Assembly: GCF_004210375.1 (NCBI RefSeq)
Contig: NC_134834.1
Span: 13,873,857-13,937,856, forward strand
DNA from: Tachypleus tridentatus
Lineage: Eukaryota; Arthropoda; Merostomata; Xiphosura; Limulidae
Length of the DNA stretch: 64,000 nt
Direction of reading: 5' to 3'
Shown: in pieces, positions 42,330 to 57,300 of the stretch
Layout: every line of letters begins with the position of its first letter
Position numbering within the stretch: position 1 is the first letter of the stretch
Translations under genes and position numbers: made by a program
The notes under the pieces: model-generated
What the model was told of the DNA's origin: nothing
Databases searched by the model: none
What the model saw: only the letters and a program-made list of their open reading frames with translations

Positions 42330-45300
42330 TTACTGGTGTTCGAGATGACGAGAAACCCTCTTAAAATAAAAATGTATCTCAATAAAAGTGACCAACCATT
42401 CTAAGATACAAATTACTGGTGTTCGTGATGACGAGAAAGCCACTTAAAATAAAAATGTATCTCAATAAAAGTGACCAACCATTCTAAGATACAAATTACT
42501 GGTGTTCGTAATGACGAGAAACCCACTTAAAATAAAATGTATCTCAATAAAAGTGACCAACCATTCTAAGATACAAATTACTGGTGTCCGTAATGACGAG
42601 AAAGCCACTTAAAATAAAAATGTATTTCAATAAAATGACCAACCATTCTAAGATACAAATTACTGGTGTTCGTGATGACGAGAAACCCAGTTAAAATAAA
42701 AATATATCTCAATGAAAGTGACCAACCATTCTAAGATACAAATTACTGGCGTTCGTGATGACGAGAAACCCTCTTAAAATAAAATGTATCTCAATAAAAG
42801 TGACCAACCATTCTAAGATACAAATTACTGGTGTTCGTAATGACGAGAAAGCCACTTAAAATAAAAATGTATCTCAATAAAAGTGACCAACCATTCTAAG
42901 ATACAAATTACTGGTGTTCGTAATGACGAGAAACCCACTTAAAATAAAAATGTATCTCAATAAAAGTGACCAACCATTCTAAGATACAAATTACTGGTGT
43001 TCGTGATGACGAGAAACCCTCTTAAAATAAAAATGTATCTCAATAAAAGTGACCAACCATTCTAAGATACAAATTACTGGTGTTCGTAATGACGAGAAAC
43101 CCACTTAAAATAAAATGTATCTCAATAAAAGTGACCAACCATTCTAAGATACAAATTACTGGTGTTCGTGATGACGAGAAACCCACTTAAAATAAAATGT
43201 ATCTCAATAAAAGTGACCAACCATTCTAAGATACAAATTACTGGTGTTCGTAATGACGAGAAACCCACTTAAAATAAAAATGTATCTCAATAAAAGTGAC
43301 CAACCATTCTAAGATACAAATTACTGGTGTTCGTGATGACGAGAAACCCTCTTAAAATAAAATGTATCTCAATAAAAGTGACCAACCATTCTAAGATACA
43401 AATTACTGGTGTTCGTAATGACGAGAAACCCACTTAAAATAAAAATGTATCTCAATAAAAGTGACCAACCATTCTAAGATACAAATTACTGGTGTTCGTA
43501 ATGACGAGAAACCCACTTAAAATAAAAATGTATCTCAATAAAAGTGACCAACCATTCTAAGATACAAATTACTGGTGTTCGTGATGACGAGAAACCCACT
43601 TAAAATAAAAATGTATCTCAATAAAAGTGACCAACCATTCTAAGATACAAATTACTGGTGTTCGTAATGACGAGAAACCCACTTAAAATAAAAATGTATC
43701 TCAATAAAAGTGACCAACCATTCTAAGATACAAATTACTGGTGTTCGTGATGACGAGAAACCCACTTAAAATAAAAATGTATCTCAATAAAAGTGACCAA
43801 CCATTCTAAGATACAAATTACTGGTGTTCGTAATGACGAGAAACCCACTTAAAATAAAAATGTATCTCAATAAAAGTGACCAACCATTCTAAGATACAAA
43901 TTACTGGTGTTCGTAATGACGAGAAACCCACTTAAAATAAAAATGTATCTCAATAAAAGTGACCAACCATTCTAAGATACAAATTACTGGTGTTCGTGAT
44001 GACGAGAAACCCACTTAAAATAAAATGTATCTCAATAAAAGTGACCAACCATTCTAAGATACAAATTACTGGTGTTCGTGATGACGAGAAACCCACTTAA
44101 AATAAAAATGTATCTCAATAAAAGTGACCAACCATTCTAAGATACAAATTACTGGTGTTCGTGATGACGAGAAACCCACTTAAAATAAAAATGTATCTCA
44201 ATAAAAGTGACCAACCATTCTAAGATACAAATTACTGGTGTTCGTGATGACGAGAAACCCACTTAAAATAAAAATGTATCTCAATAAAAGTGACCAACCA
44301 TTCTAAGATACAAATTACTGGTGTTCGTAATGACGAGAAACCCACTTAAAATAAAAATGTATCTCAATAAAAGTGACCAACCATTCTAAGATACAAATTA
44401 CTGGTGTTCGTAATGACGAGAAACCCACTTAAAATAAAAATGTATCTCAATAAAAGTGACCAACCATTCTAAGATACAAATTACTGGTGTTCGTAATGAC
44501 GAGAAACCCACTTAAAATAAAAATGTATCTCAATAAAAGTGACCAACCATTCTAAGATACAAATTACTGGTGTTCGTGATGACGAGAAACCCACTTAAAA
44601 TAAAAATGTATCTCAATAAAAGTGACCAACCATTCTAAGATACAAATTACTGGTGTTCGTGATGACGAGAAACCCACTTAAAATAAAAATGTATCTCAAT
44701 AAAAGTGACCAACCATTCTAAGATACAAATTACTGGTGTTCGTGATGACGAGAAACCCACTTAAAATAAAAATGTATCTCAATAAAAGTGACCAACCATT
44801 CTAAGATACAAATTACTGGTGTTCGTGATGACGAGAAACCCACTTAAAATAAAATGTATCTCAATAAAAGTGACCAACCATTCTAAGATACAAATTACTG
44901 GTGTTCGTGATGACGAGAAACCCACTTAAAATAAAAATGTATCTCAATAAAAGTGACCAACCATTCTAAGATACAAATTACTGGTGTTCGTGATGACGAG
45001 AAACCCACTTAAAATAAAAATGTATCTCAATAAAAGTGACCAACCATTCTAAGATACAAATTACTGGTGTTCGTGATGACGAGAAACCCTCTTAAAATAA
45101 AAATGTATCTCAATAAAAGTGACCAACCATTCTAAGATACAAATTACTGGTGTTCGTGATGACGAGAAACCCACTTAAAATAAAAATGTATCTCAATAAA
45201 AGTGACCAACCATTCTAAGATACAAATTACTGGTGTTCGTGATGACGAGAAACCCTCTTAAAATAAAAATGTATCTCAATAAAAGTGACCAACCATTCTA

Positions 45301-48300
45301 AGATACAAATTACTGGTGTTCGTGATGACGAGAAACCCACTTAAAATAAAATGTATCTCAATAAAAGTGACCAACCATTCTAAGATACAAATTACTGGTG
45401 TTCGTGATGACGAGAAACCCACTTAAAATAAAAATGTATCTCAATAAAAGTGACCAACCATTCTAAGATACAAATTACTGGTGTTCGTGATGACGAGAAA
45501 CCCACTTAAAATAAAAATGTATCTCAATAAAAGTGACCAACCATTCTAAGATACAAATTACTGGTGTTCGTGATGACGAGAAACCCACTTAAAATAAAAA
45601 TGTATCTCAATAAAAGTGACCAACCATTCTAAGATACAAATTACTGGTGTTCGTGATGACGAGAAACCCACTTAAAATAAAAATGTATCTCAATAAAAGT
45701 GACCAACCATTCTAAGATACAAATTACTGGTGTTCGTAATGACGAGAAACCCACTTAAAATAAAAATGTATCTCAATAAAAGTGACCAACCATTCTAAGA
45801 TACAAATTACTGGTGTTCGTGATGACGAGAAACCCACTTAAAATAAAAATGTATCTCAATAAAAGTGACCAACCATTCTAAGATACAAATTACTGGTGTT
45901 CGTGATGACGAGAAACCCACTTAAAATAAAAATGTATCTCAATAAAAGTGACCAACCATTCTAAGATACAAATTACTGGTGTTCGTGATGACGAGAAACC
46001 CACTTAAAATAAAAATGTATCTCAATAAAAGTGACCAACCATTCTAAGATACAAATTACTGGTGTTCGTGATGACGAGAAACCCACTTAAAATAAAAATG
46101 TATCTCAATAAAAGTGACCAACCATTCTAAGATACAAATTACTGGTGTTCGTAATGACGAGAAACCCACTTAAAATAAAAATGTATCTCAATAAAAGTGA
46201 CCAACCATTCTAAGATACAAATTACTGGTGTTCGTGATGACGAGAAACCCACTTAAAATAAAAATGTATCTCAATAAAAGTGACCAACCATTCTAAGATA
46301 CAAATTACTGGTGTTCGTGATGACGAGAAACCCACTTAAAATAAAAATGTATCTCAATAAAAGTGACCAACCATTCTAAGATACAAATTACTGGTGTTCG
46401 TGATGACGAGAAACCCACTTAAAATAAAAATGTATCTCAATAAAAGTGACCAACCATTCTAAGATACAAATTACTGGTGTTCGTAATGACGAGAAACCCA
46501 CTTAAAATAAAAATGTATCTCAATAAAAGTGACCAACCATTCTAAGATACAAATTACTGGTGTTCGTGATGACGAGAAACCCACTTAAAATAAAAATGTA
46601 TCTCAATAAAAGTGACCAACCATTCTAAGATACAAATTACTGGTGTTCGTGATGACGAGAAACCCACTTAAAATAAAAATGTATCTCAATAAAAGTGACC
46701 AACCATTCTAAGATACAAATTACTGGTGTTCGTGATGACGAGAAACCCACTTAAAATAAAAATGTATCTCAATAAAAGTGACCAACCATTCTAAGATACA
46801 AATTACTGGTGTTCGTGATGACGAGAAACCCACTTAAAATAAAAATGTATCTCAATAAAAGTGACCAACCATTCTAAGATACAAATTACTGGTGTTCGTG
46901 ATGACGAGAAACCCACTTAAAATAAAAATGTATCTCAATAAAAGTGACCAACCATTCTAAGATACAAATTACTGGTGTTCGTGATGACGAGAAACCCACT
47001 TAAAATAAAATGTATCTCAATAAAAGTGACCAACCATTCTAAGATACAAATTACTGGTGTTCGTGATGACGAGAAACCCACTTAAAATAAAAATGTATCT
47101 CAATAAAAGTGACCAACCATTCTAAGATACAAATTACTGGTGTTCGTGATGACGAGAAACCCACTTAAAATAAAAATGTATCTCAATAAAAGTGACCAAC
47201 CATTCTAAGATACAAATTACTGGTGTTCGTGATGACGAGAAACCCACTTAAAATAAAAATGTATCTCAATAAAAGTGACCAACCATTCTAAGATACAAAT
47301 TACTGGTGTTCGTGATGACGAGAAACCCACTTAAAATAAAAATGTATCTCAATAAAAGTGACCAACCATTCTAAGATACAAATTACTGGTGTTCGTGATG
47401 ACGAGAAACCCACTTAAAATAAAAATGTATCTCAATAAAAGTGACCAACCATTCTAAGATACAAATTACTGGTGTTCGTGATGACGAGAAACCCACTTAA
47501 AATAAAAATGTATCTCAATAAAAGTGACCAACCATTCTAAGATACAAATTACTGGTGTTCGTGATGACGAGAAACCCACTTAAAATAAAAATGTATCTCA
47601 ATAAAAGTGACCAACCATTCTAAGATACAAATTACTGGTGTTCGTGATGACGAGAAACCCACTTAAAATAAAAATGTATCTCAATAAAAGTGACCAACCA
47701 TTCTAAGATACAAATTACTGGTGTTCGTGATGACGAGAAACCCACTTAAAATAAAATGTATCTCAATAAAAGTGACCAACCATTCTAAGATACAAATTAC
47801 TGGTGTTCGTGATGACGAGAAACCCACTTAAAATAAAAATGTATCTCAATAAAAGTGACCAACCATTCTAAGATACAAATTACTGGTGTTCGTGATGACG
47901 AGACGAGAAACCCTCTTAAAATAAAAATGTATCTCAATAAAAGTGACCAACCATTCTAAGATACAAATTACTGGTGTTCGTGATGACGAGAAACCCACTT
48001 AAAATAAAAATGTATCTCAATAAAAGTGACCAACCATTCTAAGATACAAATTACTGGTGTTCGTGATGACGAGAAACCCACTTAAAATAAAAATGTATCT
48101 CAATAAAAGTGACCAACCATTCTAAGATACAAATTACTGGTGTTCGTGATGACGAGAAACCCACTTAAAATAAAAATGTATCTCAATAAAAGTGACCAAC
48201 CATTCTAAGATACAAATTACTGGTGTTCGTGATGACGAGAAACCCACTTAAAATAAAATGTATCTCAATAAAAGTGACCAACCATTCTAAGATACAAATT

Positions 48301-51300
48301 ACTGGTGTTCGTGATGACGAGAAACCCACTTAAAATAAAAATGTATCTCAATAAAAGTGACCAACCATTCTAAGATACAAATTACTGGTGTTCGTGATGA
48401 CGAGAAACCCACTTAAAATAAAAATGTATCTCAATAAAAGTGACCAACCATTCTAAGATACAAATTACTGGTGTTCGTAATGACGAGAAACCCACTTAAA
48501 ATAAAATGTATCTCAATAAAAGTGACCAACCATTCTAAGATACAAATTACTGGTGTTCGTGATGACGAGAAACCCACTTAAAATAAAATGTATCTCAATA
48601 AAAGTGACCAACCATTCTAAGATACAAATTACTGGTGTTCGTGATGACGAGAAACCCACTTAAAATAAAAATGTATCTCAATAAAAGTGACCAACCATTC
48701 TAAGATACAAATTACTGGTGTTCGTGATGACGAGAAACCCACTTAAAATAAAAATGTATCTCAATAAAAGTGACCAACCATTCTAAGATACAAATTACTG
48801 GTGTTCGTGATGACGAGAAACCCACTTAAAATAAAATGTATCTCAATAAAAGTGACCAACCATTCTAAGATACAAATTACTGGTGTTCGTGATGACGAGA
48901 AACCCACTTAAAATAAAAATGTATCTCAATAAAAGTGACCAACCATTCTAAGATACAAATTACTGGTGTTCGTGATGACGAGAAACCCACTTAAAATAAA
49001 AATGTATCTCAATAAAAGTGACCAACCATTCTAAGATACAAATTACTGGTGTTCGTGATGACGAGAAACCCACTTAAAATAAAAATGTATCTCAATAAAA
49101 GTGACCAACCATTCTAAGATACAAATTACTGGTGTTCGTGATGACGAGAAACCCACTTAAAATAAAAATGTATCTCAATAAAAGTGACCAACCATTCTAA
49201 GATACAAATTACTGGTGTTCGTGATGACGAGAAACCCACTTAAAATAAAATGTATCTCAATAAAAGTGACCAACCATTCTAAGATACAAATTACTGGTGT
49301 TCGTGATGACGAGAAACCCACTTAAAATAAAAATGTATCTCAATAAAAGTGACCAACCATTCTAAGATACAAATTACTGGTGTTCGTGATGACGAGAAAC
49401 CCACTTAAAATAAAAATGTATCTCAATAAAAGTGACCAACCATTCTAAGATACAAATTACTGGTGTTCGTGATGACGAGAAACCCACTTAAAATAAAAAT
49501 GTATCTCAATAAAAGTGACCAACCATTCTAAGATACAAATTACTGGTGTTCGTGATGACGAGAAACCCACTTAAAATAAAATGTATCTCAATAAAAGTGA
49601 CCAACCATTCTAAGATACAAATTACTGGTGTTCGTGATGACGAGAAACCCACTTAAAATAAAAATGTATCTCAATAAAAGTGACCAACCATTCTAAGATA
49701 CAAATTACTGGTGTTCGTGATGACGAGAAACCCACTTAAAATAAAAATGTATCTCAATAAAAGTGACCAACCATTCTAAGATACAAATTACTGGTGTTCG
49801 TGATGACGAGAAACCCACTTAAAATAAAAATGTATCTCAATAAAAGTGACCAACCATTCTAAGATACAAATTACTGGTGTTCGTGATGACGAGAAACCCA
49901 CTTAAAATAAAAATGTATCTCAATAAAAGTGACCAACCATTCTAAGATACAAATTACTGGTGTTCGTGATGACGAGAAACCCACTTAAAATAAAAATGTA
50001 TCTCAATAAAAGTGACCAACCATTCTAAGATACAAATTACTGGTGTTCGTGATGACGAGAAACCCACTTAAAATAAAAATGTATCTCAATAAAAGTGACC
50101 AACCATTCTAAGATACAAATTACTGGTGTTCGTGATGACGAGAAACCCACTTAAAATAAAAATGTATCTCAATAAAAGTGACCAACCATTCTAAGATACA
50201 AATTACTGGTGTTCGTGATGACGAGAAACCCACTTAAAATAAAAATGTATCTCAATAAAAGTGACCAACCATTCTAAGATACAAATTACTGGTGTTCGTG
50301 ATGACGAGAAACCCACTTAAAATAAAAATGTATCTCAATAAAAGTGACCAACCATTCTAAGATACAAATTACTGGTGTTCGTGATGACGAGAAACCCACT
50401 TAAAATAAAAATGTATCTCAATAAAAGTGACCAACCATTCTAAGATACAAATTACTGGTGTTCGTGATGACGAGAAACCCACTTAAAATAAAAATGTATC
50501 TCAATAAAAGTGACCAACCATTCTAAGATACAAATTACTGGTGTTCGTGATGACGAGAAACCCACTTAAAATAAAAAATGTATCTCAATAAAAGTGACCA
50601 ACCATTCTAAGATACAAATTACTGGTGTTCGTGATGACGAGAAACCCACTTAAAATAAAAATGTATCTCAATAAAAGTGACCAACCATTCTAAGATACAA
50701 ATTACTGGTGTTCGTGATGACGAGAAACCCACTTAAAATAAAAATGTATCTCAATAAAAGTGACCAACCATTCTAAGATACAAATTACTGGTGTTCGTGA
50801 TGACGAGAAACCCACTTAAAATAAAAATGTATCTCAATAAAAGTGACCAACCATTCTAAGATACAAATTACTGGTGTTCGTGATGACGAGAAACCCACTT
50901 AAAATAAAAATGTATCTCAATAAAAGTGACCAACCATTCTAAGATACAAATTACTGGTGTTCGTGATGACGAGAAACCCACTTAAAATAAAAATGTATCT
51001 CAATAAAAGTGACCAACCATTCTAAGATACAAATTACTGGTGTTCGTGATGACGAGAAACCCACTTAAAATAAAAAATGTATCTCAATAAAAGTGACCAA
51101 CCATTCTAAGATACAAATTACTGGTGTTCGTGATGACGAGAAACCCACTTAAAATAAAATGTATCTCAATAAAAGTGACCAACCATTCTAAGATACAAAT
51201 TACTGGTGTTCGTGATGACGAGAAACCCACTTAAAATAAAAATGTATCTCAATAAAAGTGACCAACCATTCTAAGATACAAATTACTGGTGTTCGTGATG

Positions 51301-54300
51301 ACGAGAAACCCACTTAAAATAAAAATGTATCTCAATAAAAGTGACCAACCATTCTAAGATACAAATTACTGGTGTTCGTGATGACGAGAAACCCACTTAA
51401 AATAAAATGTATCTCAATAAAAGTGACCAACCATTCTAAGATACAAATTACTGGTGTTCGTGATGACGAGAAACCCACTTAAAATAAAATGTATCTCAAT
51501 AAAAGTGACCAACCATTCTAAGATACAAATTACTGGTGTTCGTGATGACGAGAAACCCACTTAAAATAAAAATGTATCTCAATAAAAGTGACCAACCATT
51601 CTAAGATACAAATTACTGGTGTTCGTGATGACGAGAAACCCACTTAAAATAAAAATGTATCTCAATAAAAGTGACCAACCATTCTAAGATACAAATTACT
51701 GGTGTTCGTGATGACGAGAAACCCACTTAAAATAAAAATGTATCTCAATAAAAGTGACCAACCATTCTAAGATACAAATTACTGGTGTTCGTGATGACGA
51801 GAAACCCACTTAAAATAAAAATGTATCTCAATAAAAGTGACCAACCATTCTAAGATACAAATTACTGGTGTTCGTGATGACGAGAAACCCACTTAAAATA
51901 AAAATGTATCTCAATAAAAGTGACCAACCATTCTAAGATACAAATTACTGGTGTTCGTGATGACGAGAAACCCACTTAAAATAAAAATGTATCTCAATAA
52001 AAGTGACCAACCATTCTAAGATACAAATTACTGGTGTTCGTGATGACGAGAAACCCACTTAAAATAAAAATGTATCTCAATAAAAGTGACCAACCATTCT
52101 AAGATACAAATTACTGGTGTTCGTGATGACGAGAAACCCACTTAAAATAAAAATGTATCTCAATAAAAGTGACCAACCATTCTAAGATACAAATTACTGG
52201 TGTTCGTGATGACGAGAAACCCACTTAAAATAAAAATGTATCTCAATAAAAGTGACCAACCATTCTAAGATACAAATTACTGGTGTTCGTGATGACGAGA
52301 AACCCACTTAAAATAAAAATGTATCTCAATAAAAGTGACCAACCATTCTAAGATACAAATTACTGGTGTTCGTGATGACGAGAAACCCACTTAAAATAAA
52401 AATGTATCTCAATAAAAGTGACCAACCATTCTAAGATACAAATTACTGGTGTTCGTGATGACGAGAAACCCACTTAAAATAAAAAATGTATCTCAATAAA
52501 AGTGACCAACCATTCTAAGATACAAATTACTGGTGTTCGTGATGACGAGAAACCCACTTAAAATAAAAATGTATCTCAATAAAAGTGACCAACCATTCTA
52601 AGATACAAATTACTGGTGTTCGTGATGACGAGAAACCCACTTAAAATAAAAATGTATCTCAATAAAAGTGACCAACCATTCTAAGATACAAATTACTGGT
52701 GTTCGTGATGACGAGAAACCCACTTAAAATAAAAATGTATCTCAATAAAAGTGACCAACCATTCTAAGATACAAATTACTGGTGTTCGTGATGACGAGAA
52801 ACCCACTTAAAATAAAAATGTATCTCAATAAAAGTGACCAACCATTCTAAGATACAAATTACTGGTGTTCGTGATGACGAGAAACCCACTTAAAATAAAA
52901 TGTATCTCAATAAAAGTGACCAACCATTCTAAGATACAAATTACTGGTGTTCGTGATGACGAGAAACCCACTTAAAATAAAAATGTATCTCAATAAAAGT
53001 GACCAACCATTCTAAGATACAAATTACTGGTGTTCGTGATGACGAGAAACCCACTTAAAATAAAAATGTATCTCAATAAAAGTGACCAACCATTCTAAGA
53101 TACAAATTACTGGTGTTCGTGATGACGAGAAACCCACTTAAAATAAAAATGTATCTCAATAAAAGTGACCAACCATTCTAAGATACAAATTACTGGTGTT
53201 CGTGATGACGAGAAACCCACTTAAAATAAAAATGTATCTCAATAAAAGTGACCAACCATTCTAAGATACAAATTACTGGTGTTCGTGATGACGAGAAACC
53301 CACTTAAAATAAAAATGTATCTCAATAAAAGTGACCAACCATTCTAAGATACAAATTACTGGTGTTCGTGATGACGAGAAACCCACTTAAAATAAAATGT
53401 ATCTCAATAAAAGTGACCAACCATTCTAAGATACAAATTACTGGTGTTCGTGATGACGAGAAACCCACTTAAAATAAAAATGTATCTCAATAAAAGTGAC
53501 CAACCATTCTAAGATACAAATTACTGGTGTTCGTGATGACGAGAAACCCACTTAAAATAAAAATGTATCTCAATAAAAGTGACCAACCATTCTAAGATAC
53601 AAATTACTGGTGTTCGTGATGACGAGAAACCCACTTAAAATAAAAATGTATCTCAATAAAAGTGACCAACCATTCTAAGATACAAATTACTGGTGTTCGT
53701 GATGACGAGAAACCCACTTAAAATAAAAATGTATCTCAATAAAAGTGACCAACCATTCTAAGATACAAATTACTGGTGTTCGTGATGACGAGAAACCCAC
53801 TTAAAATAAAAATGTATCTCAATAAAAGTGACCAACCATTCTAAGATACAAATTACTGGTGTTCGTGATGACGAGAAACCCACTTAAAATAAAATGTATC
53901 TCAATAAAAGTGACCAACCATTCTAAGATACAAATTACTGGTGTTCGTGATGACGAGAAACCCACTTAAAATAAAAATGTATCTCAATAAAAGTGACCAA
54001 CCATTCTAAGATACAAATTACTGGTGTTCGTGATGACGAGAAACCCACTTAAAATAAAAATGTATCTCAATAAAAGTGACCAACCATTCTAAGATACAAA
54101 TTACTGGTGTTCGTGATGACGAGAAACCCACTTAAAATAAAAAAACCCACTTAAAATGTATCTCAATAAAAGTGACCAACCATTCTAAGATACAAATTAC
54201 TGGTGTTCGTGATGACGAGAAACCCACTTAAAATAAAAATGTATCTCAATAAAAGTGACCAACCATTCTAAGATACAAATTACTGGTGTTCGTGATGACG

Positions 54301-57300
54301 AGAAACCCACTTAAAATAAAAATGTATCTCAATAAAAGTGACCAACCATTCTAAGATACAAATTACTGGTGTTCGTGATGACGAGAAACCCACTTAAAAT
54401 AAAAATGTATCTCAATAAAAGTGACCAACCATTCTAAGATACAAATTACTGGTGTTCGTGATGACGAGAAACCCACTTAAAATAAAAATGTATCTCAATA
54501 AAAGTGACCAACCATTCTAAGATACAAATTACTGGTGTTCGTGATGACGAGAAACCCACTTAAAATAAAAATGTATCTCAATAAAAGTGACCAACCATTC
54601 TAAGATACAAATTACTGGTGTTCGTGATGACGAGAAACCCACTTAAAATAAAAATGTATCTCAATAAAAGTGACCAACCATTCTAAGATACAAATTACTG
54701 GTGTTCGTGATGACGAGAAACCCACTTAAAATAAAAATGTATCTCAATAAAAGTGACCAACCATTCTAAGATACAAATTACTGGTGTTCGTGATGACGAG
54801 AAACCCACTTAAAATAAAAATGTATCTCAATAAAAGTGACCAACCATTCTAAGATACAAATTACTGGTGTTCGTGATGACGAGAAACCCACTTAAAATAA
54901 AAATGTATCTCAATAAAAGTGACCAACCATTCTAAGATACAAATTACTGGTGTTCGTGATGACGAGAAACCCACTTAAAATAAAAATGTATCTCAATAAA
55001 AGTGACCAACCATTCTAAGATACAAATTACTGGTGTTCGTGATGACGAGAAACCCACTTAAAATAAAATGTATCTCAATAAAAGTGACCAACCATTCTAA
55101 GATACAAATTACTGGTGTTCGTGATGACGAGAAACCCACTTAAAATAAAAATGTATCTCAATAAAAGTGACCAACCATTCTAAGATACAAATTACTGGTG
55201 TTCGTGATGACGAGAAACCCACTTAAAATAAAAATGTATCTCAATAAAAGTGACCAACCATTCTAAGATACAAATTACTGGTGTTCGTGATGACGAGAAA
55301 CCCACTTAAAATAAAAATGTATCTCAATAAAAGTGACCAACCATTCTAAGATACAAATTACTGGTGTTCGTGATGACGAGAAACCCACTTAAAATAAAAA
55401 TGTATCTCAATAAAAGTGACCAACCATTCTAAGATACAAATTACTGGTGTTCGTGATGACGAGAAACCCACTTAAAATAAAAATGTATCTCAATAAAAGT
55501 GACCAACCATTCTAAGATACAAATTACTGGTGTTCGTGATGACGAGAAACCCACTTAAAATAAAAATGTATCTCAATAAAAGTGACCAACCATTCTAAGA
55601 TACAAATTACTGGTGTTCGTGATGACGAGAAACCCACTTAAAATAAAAATGTATCTCAATAAAAGTGACCAACCATTCTAAGATACAAATTACTGGTGTT
55701 CGTGATGACGAGAAACCCACTTAAAATAAAAATGTATCTCAATAAAAGTGACCAACCATTCTAAGATACAAATTACTGGTGTTCGTGATGACGAGAAACC
55801 CACTTAAAATAAAAATGTATCTCAATAAAAGTGACCAACCATTCTAAGATACAAATTACTGGTGTTCGTGATGACGAGAAACCCACTTAAAATAAAATGT
55901 ATCTCAATAAAAGTGACCAACCATTCTAAGATACAAATTACTGGTGTTCGTGATGACGAGAAACCCACTTAAAATAAAATGTATCTCAATAAAAGTGACC
56001 AACCATTCTAAGATACAAATTACTGGTGTTCGTGATGACGAGAAACCCACTTAAAATAAAAAAATGTATCTCAATAAAAGTGACCAACCATTCTAAGATA
56101 CAAATTACTGGTGTTCGTGATGACGAGAAACCCACTTAAAATAAAAATGTATCTCAATAAAAGTGACCAACCATTCTAAGATACAAATTACTGGTGTTCG
56201 TGATGACGAGAAACCCACTTAAAATAAAAATGTATCTCAATAAAAGTGACCAACCATTCTAAGATACAAATTACTGGTGTTCGTGATGACGAGAAACCCA
56301 CTTAAAATAAAAATGTATCTCAATAAAAGTGACCAACCATTCTAAGATACAAATTACTGGTGTTCGTGATGACGAGAAACCCACTTAAAATAAAAATGTA
56401 TCTCAATAAAAGTGACCAACCATTCTAAGATACAAATTACTGGTGTTCGTGATGACGAGAAACCCACTTAAAATAAAAATGTATCTCAATAAAAGTGACC
56501 AACCATTCTAAGATACAAATTACTGGTGTTCGTGATGACGAGAAACCCACTTAAAATAAAAATGTATCTCAATAAAAGTGACCAACCATTCTAAGATACA
56601 AATTACTGGTGTTCGTGATGACGAGAAACCCACTTAAAATAAAAATGTATCTCAATAAAAGTGACCAACCATTCTAAGATACAAATTACTGGTGTTCGTG
56701 ATGACGAGAAACCCACTTAAAATAAAAATGTATCTCAATAAAAGTGACCAACCATTCTAAGATACAAATTACTGGTGTTCGTGATGACGAGAAACCCACT
56801 TAAAATAAAAATGTATCTCAATAAAAGTGACCAACCATTCTAAGATACAAATTACTGGTGTTCGTGATGACGAGAAACCCACTTAAAATAAAAATGTATC
56901 TCAATAAAAGTGACCAACCATTCTAAGATACAAATTACTGGTGTTCGTGATGACGAGAAACCCACTTAAAATAAAAATGTATCTCAATAAAAGTGACCAA
57001 CCATTCTAAGATACAAATTACTGGTGTTCGTGATGACGAGAAACCCACTTAAAATAAAAATGTATCTCAATAAAAGTGACCAACCATTCTAAGATACAAA
57101 TTACTGGTGTTCGTGATGACGAGAAACCCACTTAAAATAAAAATGTATCTCAATAAAAGTGACCAACCATTCTAAGATACAAATTACTGGTGTTCGTGAT
57201 GACGAGAAACCCACTTAAAATAAAAATGTATCTCAATAAAAGTGACCAACCATTCTAAGATACAAATTACTGGTGTTCGTGATGACGAGAAACCCACTTA

